Of a DNA stretch of 64,000 nt, positions 52,102 through 60,524 are shown in pieces. The stretch spans positions 248,001 to 312,000 of the forward strand of contig CP171222.1 in the NCBI GenBank assembly GCA_050908895.1, written 5' to 3'. The notes under the pieces were generated by a model. It worked only from the letters and a program-made list of their open reading frames with translations. It ran no database searches and was not told the DNA's origin. Source of the DNA: S5-A14a sp050908895. GTDB taxonomy: Bacteria; Bacillota; Clostridia; Peptostreptococcales; Anaerovoracaceae. How positions within the stretch are numbered: the first letter of the stretch is position 1; every line of letters starts with the position of its first letter. The position numbers and the translations under genes are program-made.

Positions 52102-52138
52102 AAAAAAAGTCTACAGATACAATTAATTTCTGCAGACT
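52102..52138 (-). terminator. Terminator after the voltage-sensor-like gene
   Basis: AGTCTGCAGA (complement of 52138-52129) pairs with TCTGTAGACT (52118-52109), then seven T on the minus strand. Confidence 0.85.
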
Positions 52139-52152
52139 AAGATAAAGACGTT

Positions 52153-52605
52153 TTAAGGTAAATATTTTAAGAATTTTTCAATTCGGTGGTGCAAGATTGT
52201 AAAGTAACCAAAGGCCCTAAATATTCTAAGGAGCATTGTTACTTTGGCTATCTTGAGCAGTGCAGCACCATGCCAAGTTTCCATCGCAGGAATTATAGTA
52301 GTAATCCATGCAATTGGAATGATTGAGATCAAACCTATGAGATGACATATAAAGAAATCTTTTTTATCAGCAGCCCTCTCAAAGCTAGTAATATAGTCGG
52401 CCCATAATATAATCAGGATTGCAAAATCAATCTCTACATACGGGGAGACTTTCAAGTTCAGCACTGTAAAATAATCAAGACATACCATAATAACTGATGC
52501 TAATGCGGAAATTCCTATGAAAACCTCATAGGTTATTTCCCATTTACTCATATGGCTATCATCAATATCAGCTCCAATAAGATGTCTTATTTGGCTATAA
52601 TCCAT
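52153..52605 (-). CDS. Voltage-sensor-like membrane protein without a pore domain
   Basis: The 150-residue protein has four membrane segments resembling S1-S4 of voltage-gated ion channels: WEITYEVFIGISALASVIMV, VEIDFAILIILWADYITSFE with acidic residues, FFICHLIGLISIIPIAW, and LLKIAKVTMLLRIFRAFGYF with spaced basic residues. It stops just after S4, where channels continue into S5-P-S6 with a TVGYG filter. No pore sequence follows before the terminator. It could be a stand-alone sensor or proton pathway, or a truncated channel. GAATTAGGAGAACTT is the ribosome site. Confidence 0.7.
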   Translation of the reverse strand: MDYSQIRHLIGADIDDSHMSKWEITYEVFIGISALASVIMVCLDYFTVLNLKVSPYVEIDFAILIILWADYITSFERAADKKDFFICHLIGLISIIPIAWITTIIPAMETWHGAALLKIAKVTMLLRIFRAFGYFTILHHRIEKFLKYLP

Positions 52606-52669
52606 AAGTTCTCCTAATTCTAATTAAATTTAGTTATTTTTATCATAATATAATTTAGCAAAGGACCAT

Positions 52670-54250
52670 TCATTTTGCCAATGGTGTCAAGTCAAGATCT
52701 TCAAACTTTGCCAAAATTGGCCGGATTTTACCTAGGATATCGTCTACACCACCCTCTTGATTACTTTCTATATTTAGAGGCATGATAGGATCGTGTAAGG
52801 ACATTCTTAGTAACATCCATCCATTTTTAAAGTTTATTCTTACTCCCTCATAGTTAGGCTCTTCAAGCGATGCTCCAAGAGTTTTACCTTGGGTACTTTT
52901 AGCAAATTTTTTCAAGCCCTCTATTACTTTTTCTCCATATGTTATAAATGAGTTTTGATCTCCGGCAGGAGAGATAGGTAGTCTATACTCTTTGGATTCT
53001 AAAGGCTCGTTAAGGTTCAACAATAGAGCAGAGATATGTTTTTCTTCTCTTTTTAATCTGGCTGCTTCAATAACAATTTTAGTAGCTAGAAAGGCTCCAT
53101 CATCTAGGAAATAGTTTTCTTTGTAGGCAGCATGGCCGGAAGTTTCAATAGCTAGCTGGCAATCCTGACCTTGAGAGTTTAGTTCTTTTGCTTTGTCTAT
53201 AACATTTTTATATCCACGTCTATATCTAAAATGTTTAAGGTTTAAATCTTTTTCTAAGAATGTATTCAGCTCAGGACTTGTAATGCTGTCGGTTACTACA
53301 TATGAACCTGGATGGGCTTTATAAACTAAGGATGCCGCTAAAGCAATTATAGCATTCCTAGTTATTGGATTACCTTTCTCATCTATAGCAGCCACTCTAT
53401 CTACATCTGTATCAAATACAAGTGCGAGATCGGCTCGTTCTTCTTTTACTTTATTTATGATGTCTTGTACAGCTTCTTTGTTTTCAGGGTTTGGAATGTG
53501 ATTTGGGAATGTGCCGTTCGGCTCTAAGAAAAGGCTTCCTGAAGTGTCAGCACCAAGAGGTTCAAGGATATTTTTAGCAAAAAAACCTCCAACACCGTTT
53601 CCGGCATCTACTAGAATTCTCATTCCTTTTAGAGGAGCATCTTTTTTGTTTAGTCCGATGGATATCTGTTTTTTCAGTTGTTCACAGTAAAGTGCCATAA
53701 GATCCATAGGCTCTATTGGTTGGATAGAAAATGCTCCTTGCTGATGACGCATTTCGTTTTCGTAGAAAAGGAAGCTGTCTATAGAATTTCCTAGGGATTT
53801 TTGCTCTGCAATTTCTAAGATTTTAGATATCGTGTCTTTACCCACACCACCACTGGCTGAGAAAAATTTGAAACCATTTCTATTTTGTGGCAGGTGACTG
53901 GCCGTAATCATAATGGCTCCATGGCAGCTTACATGCTCAAGCTTCGTGGACATGAACATAGCAGGGGTTGAAGATAACCCTGTATCAAGAACCATTACGC
54001 CTAGCTTTTGGAGTGTTTTGCATACAATTTTAGAAATGTGGGGACCGGATAATCTGGAATCTCTGCCAACAGATATGCGTAGGTCTGTAATTGGAGAGTT
54101 TAATTTATTCGACAAAAGGTATACAAATCCTGTAGTGATATTTTCTACAGCTTCATCAGTGAGATTTACATTTTCACCTGGGACACCCGATAATGCTACA
54201 CCTCTTATATCGCTGCCGTTTTGAAGTTCTTTATAATTTATAGTAGACAT
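52670..54250 (-). CDS. Phosphomannomutase/phosphoglucomutase family enzyme
   Basis: The 526-residue alpha-D-phosphohexomutase has the four landmark loops: phosphoserine TASHLPQNRNGFKFF, the metal loop LVFDTDVDRVA, the sugar-binding ETSGHAAYKENYFLDDGAF and a C-terminal phosphate-binding region (NFKNGWMLLRMSLHDPIMPL). It interconverts hexose 1- and 6-phosphates for surface polysaccharide or glycolysis. The N-terminal part (NGSDIRGVALSGVPGENVNL) fits the PMM/PGM group rather than GlmM. CAAGGAGGCGCTT precedes the ATG. Confidence 0.9.
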   Translation of the reverse strand: MSTINYKELQNGSDIRGVALSGVPGENVNLTDEAVENITTGFVYLLSNKLNSPITDLRISVGRDSRLSGPHISKIVCKTLQKLGVMVLDTGLSSTPAMFMSTKLEHVSCHGAIMITASHLPQNRNGFKFFSASGGVGKDTISKILEIAEQKSLGNSIDSFLFYENEMRHQQGAFSIQPIEPMDLMALYCEQLKKQISIGLNKKDAPLKGMRILVDAGNGVGGFFAKNILEPLGADTSGSLFLEPNGTFPNHIPNPENKEAVQDIINKVKEERADLALVFDTDVDRVAAIDEKGNPITRNAIIALAASLVYKAHPGSYVVTDSITSPELNTFLEKDLNLKHFRYRRGYKNVIDKAKELNSQGQDCQLAIETSGHAAYKENYFLDDGAFLATKIVIEAARLKREEKHISALLLNLNEPLESKEYRLPISPAGDQNSFITYGEKVIEGLKKFAKSTQGKTLGASLEEPNYEGVRINFKNGWMLLRMSLHDPIMPLNIESNQEGGVDDILGKIRPILAKFEDLDLTPLAK

Positions 54251-54407
54251 AAGCGCCTCCTTGTCTATAGAGTTGAAATACTTTTCTACTTTAAATCTTA
54301 ATTTAAACGGATTGCAATGTCAACTAAATATGACTTTTCAAAGTAAGAGTAGAGTAGTATAATATAGTGTAATATTATGGATAAAGGGAGTATTAATTAA
54401 GAGAAAA

Positions 54408-55148
54408 ATGAAAAAATGTGCCAATGCAAATAAAACAAAAAATTTTTTTTATAATATAATTATAGCTATACTTGTGGTCGTAATAGGTTTCAGTTTATTC
54501 CAAATAGGAAAAATCCTATGGGGATATTACCAAGGAACTAAGGCTTACGACTCAGTTGCTCAGCTTGCCGGAGTTGATAATAAAAAGGAGCCAAAGGTGG
54601 ATTTTGAAAAGCTCTTAGCTAAGAATCCGGATACAAAGGGATGGATTAGAGCAGAAGGCTTAAATATTAATTATCCAATTGTTCAAGGCAGAGATAATGA
54701 CTACTATCTTTACAGAATGTTTAATGGAGACTACAACCGAAAGGGATCAATATTCTTAGATTATAGGATTGAACATCCTTTCGAAGATTTTATGACGATT
54801 GTATATGGACACAATATGAAAGATAGCTCGATGTTCAGTCATCTAATGAAATATGAGAAGCAGGATTTTTATGAGAAGCACAAGAAGATGACTATTTTGA
54901 CACCGGAGCATAATTACGATTTGGAGATTATAGGAGCAAACTTCTTAGATGCTTCCGCATCACAATATAAGTTCTATTTTAATGAATCTGAAAAGAATAG
55001 TTATGTCTCATGGATTGAGGCTAATTCTTTGATAAAAACGGATGTGAAAGCAACTTCTAATGACAAAATAGTTATGCTAAGTACATGTACCAATGTGGAT
55101 GAGGATGGCAGGTTTGTGGTATTTGGCAAGTTAACACCAAAATCATAG
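54408..55148 (+). CDS. srtB: Class B sortase
   Basis: The 246-residue protein has an N-terminal membrane anchor (about 13-38) and the sortase barrel with His135 (YGHNMKDSSMFSHL), Cys227 (LSTCTN) and Arg235 (GRFVVFGKL). KGWIRAEGLNINYPIVQGRD is typical of SrtB. Class B enzymes attach proteins with NPQTN-like signals, often iron-uptake proteins; no clear substrate with a sorting signal is in this window. The ribosome site is weak (GGGAGT 25 bases upstream, AAGAGAAAA nearer). TATAAT at 54358-54363 is a likely -10. Confidence 0.92.
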   Translation: MKKCANANKTKNFFYNIIIAILVVVIGFSLFQIGKILWGYYQGTKAYDSVAQLAGVDNKKEPKVDFEKLLAKNPDTKGWIRAEGLNINYPIVQGRDNDYYLYRMFNGDYNRKGSIFLDYRIEHPFEDFMTIVYGHNMKDSSMFSHLMKYEKQDFYEKHKKMTILTPEHNYDLEIIGANFLDASASQYKFYFNESEKNSYVSWIEANSLIKTDVKATSNDKIVMLSTCTNVDEDGRFVVFGKLTPKS

Positions 55149-55314
55149 AAATTTTAAAAGAATAATGAATTTGACTGGCTTAAATGGGTTTCAAGAGGAA
55201 CTTTTAGGTCAGTTTTTTTATATAAAAAACCATACCCATGAATCGATGGAGTGACCCCAAATCACTAATGTTTGGTGGTAACCATATAATCCATACATCT
55301 GGAATATGTTTTAT

Positions 55315-55731
55315 TTAGTTTCTTCCTCTATATTTAAATACTAGATATAGGAATCTGAGCCCACATGTAAATAGGGCAATTCCAAGGCCTGTATAAAAGA
55401 AGCTGAAGAACCAGATTGGTAAAAACCCACTTTTGCGGAGGAGCATACCAAAGGTCATCATACATATCATAATAATGTAACTCTTTTTGTCGAAAAATTG
55501 CCACCAAGGGAGTTTTTCCTTTGGATGTTCCATGATTCTTCTCTCGTGTTTTCTGACTAGTTTTGAGAAAATAAAAAGATAGAAAACTAGATATATCACA
55601 AGGGCAAGGGCATTAATCCACCAATCGTTTAGCTGTGTCCAAGCCTTAATGCCTGTCATAGTTACCATTATTCCGGCAAAGCACCAAAGTAGACCAGCTA
55701 TGAGAAAAAGTCGTATTTTATAAATTTTCAT
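55315..55731 (-). CDS. Hypothetical membrane protein
   Basis: From the ATG at 55731 (GAGG six bases upstream) the protein is 138 residues with four hydrophobic segments: near the N-terminus (LFLIAGLLWCFAGIMVTMTG), WINALALVIYLVFYLFIFSK, YIIMICMMTFGMLL and SFFYTGLGIALFTCGLRFLY. A charged loop with HERRIMEHPKEKLPWWQFFD lies in the middle. No family is recognised. It lies directly downstream of the phosphatase gene at 55799 and may be cotranscribed with it. Confidence 0.7.
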   Translation of the reverse strand: MKIYKIRLFLIAGLLWCFAGIMVTMTGIKAWTQLNDWWINALALVIYLVFYLFIFSKLVRKHERRIMEHPKEKLPWWQFFDKKSYIIMICMMTFGMLLRKSGFLPIWFFSFFYTGLGIALFTCGLRFLYLVFKYRGRN

Positions 55732-55798
55732 TTTTAACCTCGCAATCTTTATCCCTACTAACATATTAATTCCCTTAAATCCAGTGTTTTAAATATGT

Positions 55799-56278
55799 TT
55801 ATTTATCTTTTCTGTAAAGTTCTTTAAGAAGTCCCTTGCAACCTTCCATTATATCATCATAAGTTTCATCAAAGTTGCCAGTGTACCAAGGATCGGCTAT
55901 TTCTATTAAATTGGAATCATTGCGGCTAGCCCCACTATGGGAAAGAAGGAGAGAGACCTTAGTATCAGGGTCATTTCCTACGAATTTTTTCATGTTTCTG
56001 AGATTATTTTTGTCCATAGCAATAAGATAATCGTAAGAATCGTAGTCTTTTCTTGTCATTTGCACTGCCTTATGGGGAACTAGTGGAATATTCTTTTCTT
56101 TGAGTTTTCTGACCGTGCCGGGGTGGGGCGGATTTCCTATTTCTTCTCTGCTTGTGGCAGCGGAATATATTTTAAATTCATTTTCTAAGCCCGACTCTTT
56201 TACCAAATGTGTCATTATGGATTCCGCCATGGTGGATCTACAGATGTTGCCGTGGCAGATGAATAGTATTTTGTTCAT
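55799..56278 (-). CDS. Low-molecular-weight protein tyrosine phosphatase
   Basis: The 159-residue enzyme has the P-loop CHGNICRS with Cys8 to Arg14 (CX5R) and the general-acid loop Asp129-Pro130 in IADPWYTGNFDETY. Such phosphatases act on tyrosine kinases of capsule assembly or on Arg-phosphorylated proteins. The N-terminal coding region is duplicated in truncated form at 57506-57643. A second, different CX5R phosphatase gene lies just upstream at 56350. Confidence 0.93.
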   Translation of the reverse strand: MNKILFICHGNICRSTMAESIMTHLVKESGLENEFKIYSAATSREEIGNPPHPGTVRKLKEKNIPLVPHKAVQMTRKDYDSYDYLIAMDKNNLRNMKKFVGNDPDTKVSLLLSHSGASRNDSNLIEIADPWYTGNFDETYDDIMEGCKGLLKELYRKDK

Positions 56279-56349
56279 GAGTGTCCTTTCTATATGAAAA
56301 AATATTTTAGCTCTAAAGAATTATTTCTATATTATTGAAGCTCAGTATT

Positions 56350-56781
56350 CTACCTTCTTTCAAGGGCATCAAGCACTGCATAATAGACCATATCATCAGG
56401 CATATAATCCTCATTATCAAATATATAATCCCCAGTTTTGTAGTAGTGGTCTAATATAGCAGCTGCACAGCCAGCACTTCGGGTTTGCCCTTTTTCGCAT
56501 TGGCAAATAATATTTTGATTGTTATACATGGATTTTTGCACAAAGTCAGCTATCATATCAGCATGCGGTAAGTAATTTTGAAAATCGTCTAGAGGTATAT
56601 AAATTACATCTTCTGCTATGTCAGAATATTCTATGTGTGTTCCATCTGGGTCATAGAAACATATTACCACAGAATTTTGCAGGAATCGTCCCGCTTTTAT
56701 ATCTGATTCCATGGTGTTTCTTGAATATATTATGACGTTATTTGTATTTTTAAATTCCTTAATTGGTATTATCATTGGCAT
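56350..56781 (-). CDS. Dual-specificity-phosphatase-like protein
   Basis: The 143-residue protein has a CX5R motif, C95-EKGQT-R101, in IICQCEKGQTRSAGCAAAIL, preceded by a hydrophobic strand, and an acidic mid-region (DVIYIPLDDFQNYLPHADM). This matches the cysteine phosphatase fold of DSP/PTP-like proteins, though the general acid is not obvious. The substrate is unknown. Its position next to an LMW-PTP and a truncated PTP copy suggests a small phosphotyrosine-related cluster. The region upstream (56782-56839) is too short to hold another gene. Confidence 0.7.
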   Translation of the reverse strand: MPMIIPIKEFKNTNNVIIYSRNTMESDIKAGRFLQNSVVICFYDPDGTHIEYSDIAEDVIYIPLDDFQNYLPHADMIADFVQKSMYNNQNIICQCEKGQTRSAGCAAAILDHYYKTGDYIFDNEDYMPDDMVYYAVLDALERR

Positions 56782-56839
56782 AATATTACCTCCGTGGTAT
56801 TATAGTATCCTAAAATAAAAGCTTTTGATATATAATAAC

Positions 56840-57487
56840 TTATTTCCAGTTTTTATAATCAAAATCAAGAGGGGTTTCACATTTTTCTTGATATGCAAGT
56901 GTGCGAACGGCTTCCTGGAAAATTTTATAGCGACGTGGCATTTTTTCTCCATTTTTATACTTTTTCTCTTCGGCTTTCTCTTCAGTACTCCATGGTTTCT
57001 TAAAAAAGGTAGCTGTTAATTTTTCACCACCTAGGATATGTATCCATTTATCCCTCTGGCTCCACACTTTTTCTAACATAATACTATCCATTGGACAGTG
57101 ACAAAACCTAAAATTATTTTTTAAATAGTTTTGATTGTATACGATTATGTAAAAGTATTTCAATATCATATTAATGAGCTTCTGGGCATTGCCAAAAGTG
57201 AATTTATCTTTGAGATCATAATATTCATAATTACTATCGTTTATATAATCACATATAGTATTTGCTGCAGATAAAAAACTCTCATCATACTCACTTTGAT
57301 TGTCAAATTTATCGTTTATTACATTATTAACTAATTCTTTTAATTGAGGCTGAGATTTTATAAATTGAATATAATTGTTTAATTTGAATTTATCGCCTGT
57401 ATAAGCATTTCTTAGAGTAGCATCTCTTAAAGCTTCCAAGAATATAAACGAAAAAATATAATCATTAATTGTAGTATATTTACACAT
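56840..57487 (-). CDS. Hypothetical protein, 215 residues
   Basis: The protein is not assigned. It is helical and soluble, with FGNAQKLINMILKYFYIIVY, a CHCPMDSIMLEKVW segment, and a C-terminal region rich in Lys/Glu. The GNAQK-x-INM-x-LKY plus CHCPMD pattern recurs, from memory, in accessory hypothetical proteins of Firmicutes. TGAGGAGAACTAATT is a good ribosome site. It starts 18 bases after the stop of the truncated phosphatase copy, so the two are probably translated from one message. Confidence 0.65.
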   Translation of the reverse strand: MCKYTTINDYIFSFIFLEALRDATLRNAYTGDKFKLNNYIQFIKSQPQLKELVNNVINDKFDNQSEYDESFLSAANTICDYINDSNYEYYDLKDKFTFGNAQKLINMILKYFYIIVYNQNYLKNNFRFCHCPMDSIMLEKVWSQRDKWIHILGGEKLTATFFKKPWSTEEKAEEKKYKNGEKMPRRYKIFQEAVRTLAYQEKCETPLDFDYKNWK

Positions 57488-57505
57488 AATTAGTTCTCCT
57501 CATAT

Positions 57506-57643
57506 TTATTCTCTGCTTATTGCAGTGGAATATATTTTAAATTCATTTTTTAAGCTTGTCTCTTTTACCAAATACGTCTTTATGGATTCTGCCATGGTGG
57601 ATCTACAGATGTTGCTGTGGCAGATGAATAGTATTTTGTTCAT
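57506..57643 (-). pseudogene. Truncated duplicate of the LMW tyrosine phosphatase
   Basis: The ATG at 57643 opens 45 codons beginning MNKILFICHSNICRSTMAES and ending STAISRE before TAA. It matches the first 45 residues of the gene at 55799-56278, with about ten substitutions, including Gly10 to Ser in the P-loop. The DNA similarity extends through the coding region and stops at the TAA. Without the acid loop it cannot be an active phosphatase. Confidence 0.9.
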
Positions 57644-57861
57644 GAGTTTACCTACTTTTGTTTTATTATATCAAGTTTAATGAATTTAACAACTTTTTCT
57701 AAAACTATATTTACTTTATGCAAAAAAATAGAAATATTGGCAGAGTTTTAAAATAAAAAGATGTAAAGAATGACTTTAAAATATGATTTTGAAAATAAAA
57801 TTATTAAAAGTTTATTAAATATACCTTACCTTTACAATTTATATAATGCATGATAGATTTG

Positions 57862-57867
57862 TATAAT
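57862..57867 (+). promoter_or_regulatory. Probable -10 of the sigma-54 activator gene
   Basis: TATAAT at 57862-57867 lies about 80 bases before the chosen start. A transcript beginning near 57874 would exclude the upstream in-frame ATG at 57850. Confidence 0.45.
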
Positions 57868-57945
57868 AGAATAATAAATACAAAAGAGTTATATCAGATT
57901 TATTTTAAGGAGATATATCGCTATCTTATGGTAATGGAGGGAAAA

Positions 57946-59322
57946 ATGCAAAATAAAAAGCCAAATATTGATGCTGGAAAACTACTTAATGTAATGTTCG
58001 ATGATTTGGCAGTTGTGGATGGTAATCAGACTATGATATACGTTACAGATGGCTTTTTAAAAAACTACAAAGTCTCTAGGGATGAAGTTATAGGCAAATC
58101 TCTTGATTACTTAGAAGAGAATTTTATTTTGAATCCATCGGTAGCAAAGCTTGTGTTTGAAAATCATGAAACAGTAATTAAGTCTCATCAAAATAAAGAC
58201 GGACAACTTTTGACAATTAAAGGGATTCCTATATTCGATGATTCTGGGAATATTGAATATGTCGTAAGTTTTTATGTATCATCAGATGATATAGATGTAC
58301 TAACGCATGAACGAAGCAGATTAACAAAGCAGCTTGAAGGATATCAGCAGGCACTTAATGATTTACAGAGCTATATTAGATATGGAATGACCAATTTGCG
58401 AGGGTCAAAATATGTATTAAAGGAAATTAATAAAATTAAACAGTATGATGTTACCGTGCTATTTACAGGTGAATCTGGGGTAGGGAAAACCACATTTGCC
58501 AAGGAATTGCATAGTAATGGCCCAAGGGCAATGGCCCCTTTTGTGGAGATAAGTTGTGGTGCTATCCCGGATAACCTTTTAGAAAGTGAACTCTTTGGAT
58601 ACGAAAAAGGTGCTTTTACAGGAGCAAATTCTCACGGCAAGAAGGGGTTAATAGAGACTGCAGCAGGGGGGACGCTTTTTTTAGATGAAATAGGTGAGCT
58701 GCCTCTTAATCTTCAGTCAAAACTTTTGAAAGTACTTCAAGATAAAACTATTTCAAGGGTTGGTGGCACAAAAGAAATATCCGTTGACTTTAGGCTTATT
58801 TCTGCTACTAATAAAGATTTAAAATCTATGGTAAAGGAAGGTTCATTTAGAGAAGATTTGTTTTATCGAATCAATGTTATTACTATAGATATCCCCCCAC
58901 TTCGTGAAAGAGAAGATGACAAAATAACTCTTTTAGGCTACTTCCTTGATGGATTTAATTTAAAATATAATAGAAAAAAACGTATGAATAGCCAGTGCAT
59001 TAAAGCACTTTCAGCATATTCGTGGCCAGGAAATATAAGAGAAATGGAAAATCTCGTAGAGAGCTTAGTGTTGCTTACTGATGAAGATATAATTAAAATA
59101 GAAAATCTTCCAAGACATATTATGGGGACAGAAGATGAAAACAACGATGAATCTTTTTCTTATAATTTTGAGGGAACTCTTTCAGAACAAATCAAAGAAT
59201 ATGAACGTAAGATAATCTGTGATGCTGTAAGCAAATACAGGACATCGGTCATGGTCGGGAAGAAACTAGGTATCAGTCAACCGACAGCGGCACGGAAAAT
59301 TAAAGAGTATCTCGGGAAGTGA
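57946..59322 (+). CDS. Sigma-54-dependent transcriptional activator (PAS, AAA+, HTH)
   Basis: From the ATG at 57946 (GGAGG five bases upstream) the protein is 458 residues: a PAS-type sensor (about 15-115), a short coiled linker, a sigma-54 AAA+ domain with Walker A GESGVGKT (175-182), GAFTGA (222-227) and Walker B GGTLFLDEIGELPL, then a C-terminal HTH (VMVGKKLGISQPTAARKIKE). GAFTGA is the loop that contacts sigma-54. It almost certainly activates the operon downstream, whose -24/-12 promoter starts 109 bases after its stop. A longer frame from 57850 lacks a ribosome site. Confidence 0.93.
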   Translation: MQNKKPNIDAGKLLNVMFDDLAVVDGNQTMIYVTDGFLKNYKVSRDEVIGKSLDYLEENFILNPSVAKLVFENHETVIKSHQNKDGQLLTIKGIPIFDDSGNIEYVVSFYVSSDDIDVLTHERSRLTKQLEGYQQALNDLQSYIRYGMTNLRGSKYVLKEINKIKQYDVTVLFTGESGVGKTTFAKELHSNGPRAMAPFVEISCGAIPDNLLESELFGYEKGAFTGANSHGKKGLIETAAGGTLFLDEIGELPLNLQSKLLKVLQDKTISRVGGTKEISVDFRLISATNKDLKSMVKEGSFREDLFYRINVITIDIPPLREREDDKITLLGYFLDGFNLKYNRKKRMNSQCIKALSAYSWPGNIREMENLVESLVLLTDEDIIKIENLPRHIMGTEDENNDESFSYNFEGTLSEQIKEYERKIICDAVSKYRTSVMVGKKLGISQPTAARKIKEYLGK

Positions 59323-59323
59323 T

Positions 59324-59379
59324 TATTCAAAAACGAATAATAGCTATTCATAAACGATTAAAATAATCGTTTATGAATA
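59324..59379 (+). promoter_or_regulatory. Putative enhancer: three TATTCAwAAACGAwTA sites
   Basis: Copies lie at 59324-59339 (TATTCAAAAACGAATA), 59345-59360 (TATTCATAAACGATTA) and inverted at 59364-59379. The first two are exactly 21 bases apart, two helical turns. They lie 52-107 bases upstream of the -24/-12 promoter, a normal place for activator binding. Confidence 0.7.
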
Positions 59380-59390
59380 GCTATTTTTTT
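59339..59390 (+). terminator. Terminator after the activator gene, overlapping the enhancer repeats
   Basis: A perfect 21-bp inverted repeat (59339-59359 and 59365-59385) around a 5-base loop is followed by T7 at 59384-59390. The stem is built from the second and third enhancer-like sites. Confidence 0.85.
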
Positions 59391-59430
59391 ATAAAAAAAG
59401 AAAAACCGTTAAAAAATAGCCTTTTTTTAG

Positions 59431-59447
59431 TTGGCCTACTTTTTGCA
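59431..59447 (+). promoter_or_regulatory. Sigma-54 (-24/-12) promoter
   Basis: TTGGCCTACTTTTTGCA has GG at 59433-59434 and GC at 59445-59446, exactly 12 bases apart as required, and TTGC intact. It lies 30 bases before the 2-hydroxyacid dehydrogenase ATG and downstream of a sigma-54 activator gene. Confidence 0.88.
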
Positions 59448-59476
59448 CTATATAAAATATAAAGGAGGGAAGCAGT

Positions 59477-60511
59477 ATGGAAAAGAAAAAAATATTAGTA
59501 ATTAATGACGAGGGGGGTGATATCAAATTAGAAAGAGATATTATTAGTGAATCATTTGTTGATAGTTTGGATAGTTTTGAAGTTAAATATATCCCTGCAA
59601 CAAATAGAGCCGATGTTATAGCAGAGCTTCCTGATGCAGATGCGGTCATTTCTGTATACACAGAATTTGATAGAGAAATGTTGGGGAAAATGAAAAAATG
59701 TAAAATTATAGCTACACAAACTATAGGGATTAACACTATTGACTTAGATGCTGCAACAGAGTTAGGAATATGCATTACAAATGTTCCTGATTATTGTTTA
59801 GAAGAAGTTGCACTGCATACTGTTTCTCTCACACTTTCCTGCGTTAGGAAAATTACAATTTATAATAAAATTGCAAGGGAAAAAATTTGGAATATAGAGG
59901 AAATTTATAAATATGGAGAACTTCACAGATTAACAGGTCAAAAATATGGGTTGGTATCTTTAGGAAATATTGGTAAAAGGGTTGCAGAAATGATGAAGGC
60001 TTTTGGAATGGAAATTATGGCTTATGATCCATTTATTTCAGATAAAGTATTTAACAGTTGCAATATTCAGAAAGCTGAAACCTTAGAAGAATTATTTTCG
60101 TCATGCAATATAATTTCACTGCATACACCATTAACAGAAAAAACAAAGGACATGATTGGAATTAATTTATTTAAGCTTATGCCATCAAATGCTGTTTTAA
60201 TAAACACTTCACGTGGAGAAATCATTAAAGAGAAGGATTTATATATAGCACTAAAAGAAGGTATTATCAGTGCAGCAGGAATTGATGTCATAAGGGATGA
60301 AATAAACTTTGAAACTCCACTATACAGACTTGAAAATGTTATTATGACCCCACATATAGCATATTATTCACAGGAAGCATTGGATGAGTGCAGAGCTAAA
60401 GCTGCAAAAATGGTTGGTGATGTAATTGGTAGACATATTGTACCTAAATATCTTGTAAATAAATGCGTAATAAAAAAAGCAAGAACAATATTAAAAGAAG
60501 ATGAAAAATAA
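59477..60511 (+). CDS. D-isomer-specific 2-hydroxyacid dehydrogenase
   Basis: The 344-residue protein has an N-terminal catalytic part (DADAVISVYTEFDREMLGKM, QTIGINTIDLDAATELGI), the NAD-binding GLVSLGNIGKRVAEMMKAFG (GxGxxG with Ser at the second Gly), the Arg site NTSRGEIIKEKDLYIAL and the catalytic His in VIMTPHIAYYSQEALDE. It reduces a 2-oxoacid to a 2-hydroxyacid or the reverse. Being first in a sigma-54 operon with an aminotransferase and a transporter suggests fermentation of an amino acid via its 2-oxoacid. AAAGGAGGGAAGCAGT is the ribosome site. Confidence 0.9.
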   Translation: MEKKKILVINDEGGDIKLERDIISESFVDSLDSFEVKYIPATNRADVIAELPDADAVISVYTEFDREMLGKMKKCKIIATQTIGINTIDLDAATELGICITNVPDYCLEEVALHTVSLTLSCVRKITIYNKIAREKIWNIEEIYKYGELHRLTGQKYGLVSLGNIGKRVAEMMKAFGMEIMAYDPFISDKVFNSCNIQKAETLEELFSSCNIISLHTPLTEKTKDMIGINLFKLMPSNAVLINTSRGEIIKEKDLYIALKEGIISAAGIDVIRDEINFETPLYRLENVIMTPHIAYYSQEALDECRAKAAKMVGDVIGRHIVPKYLVNKCVIKKARTILKEDEK

Positions 60512-60524
60512 GGAGAAGATTAAT

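Noticed and set aside
57850..57945. Longer N-terminus for the sigma-54 activator
   Set aside because: No ribosome site at 57850, and the likely -10 at 57862 would put the transcript start downstream of it; GGAGG points to 57946.
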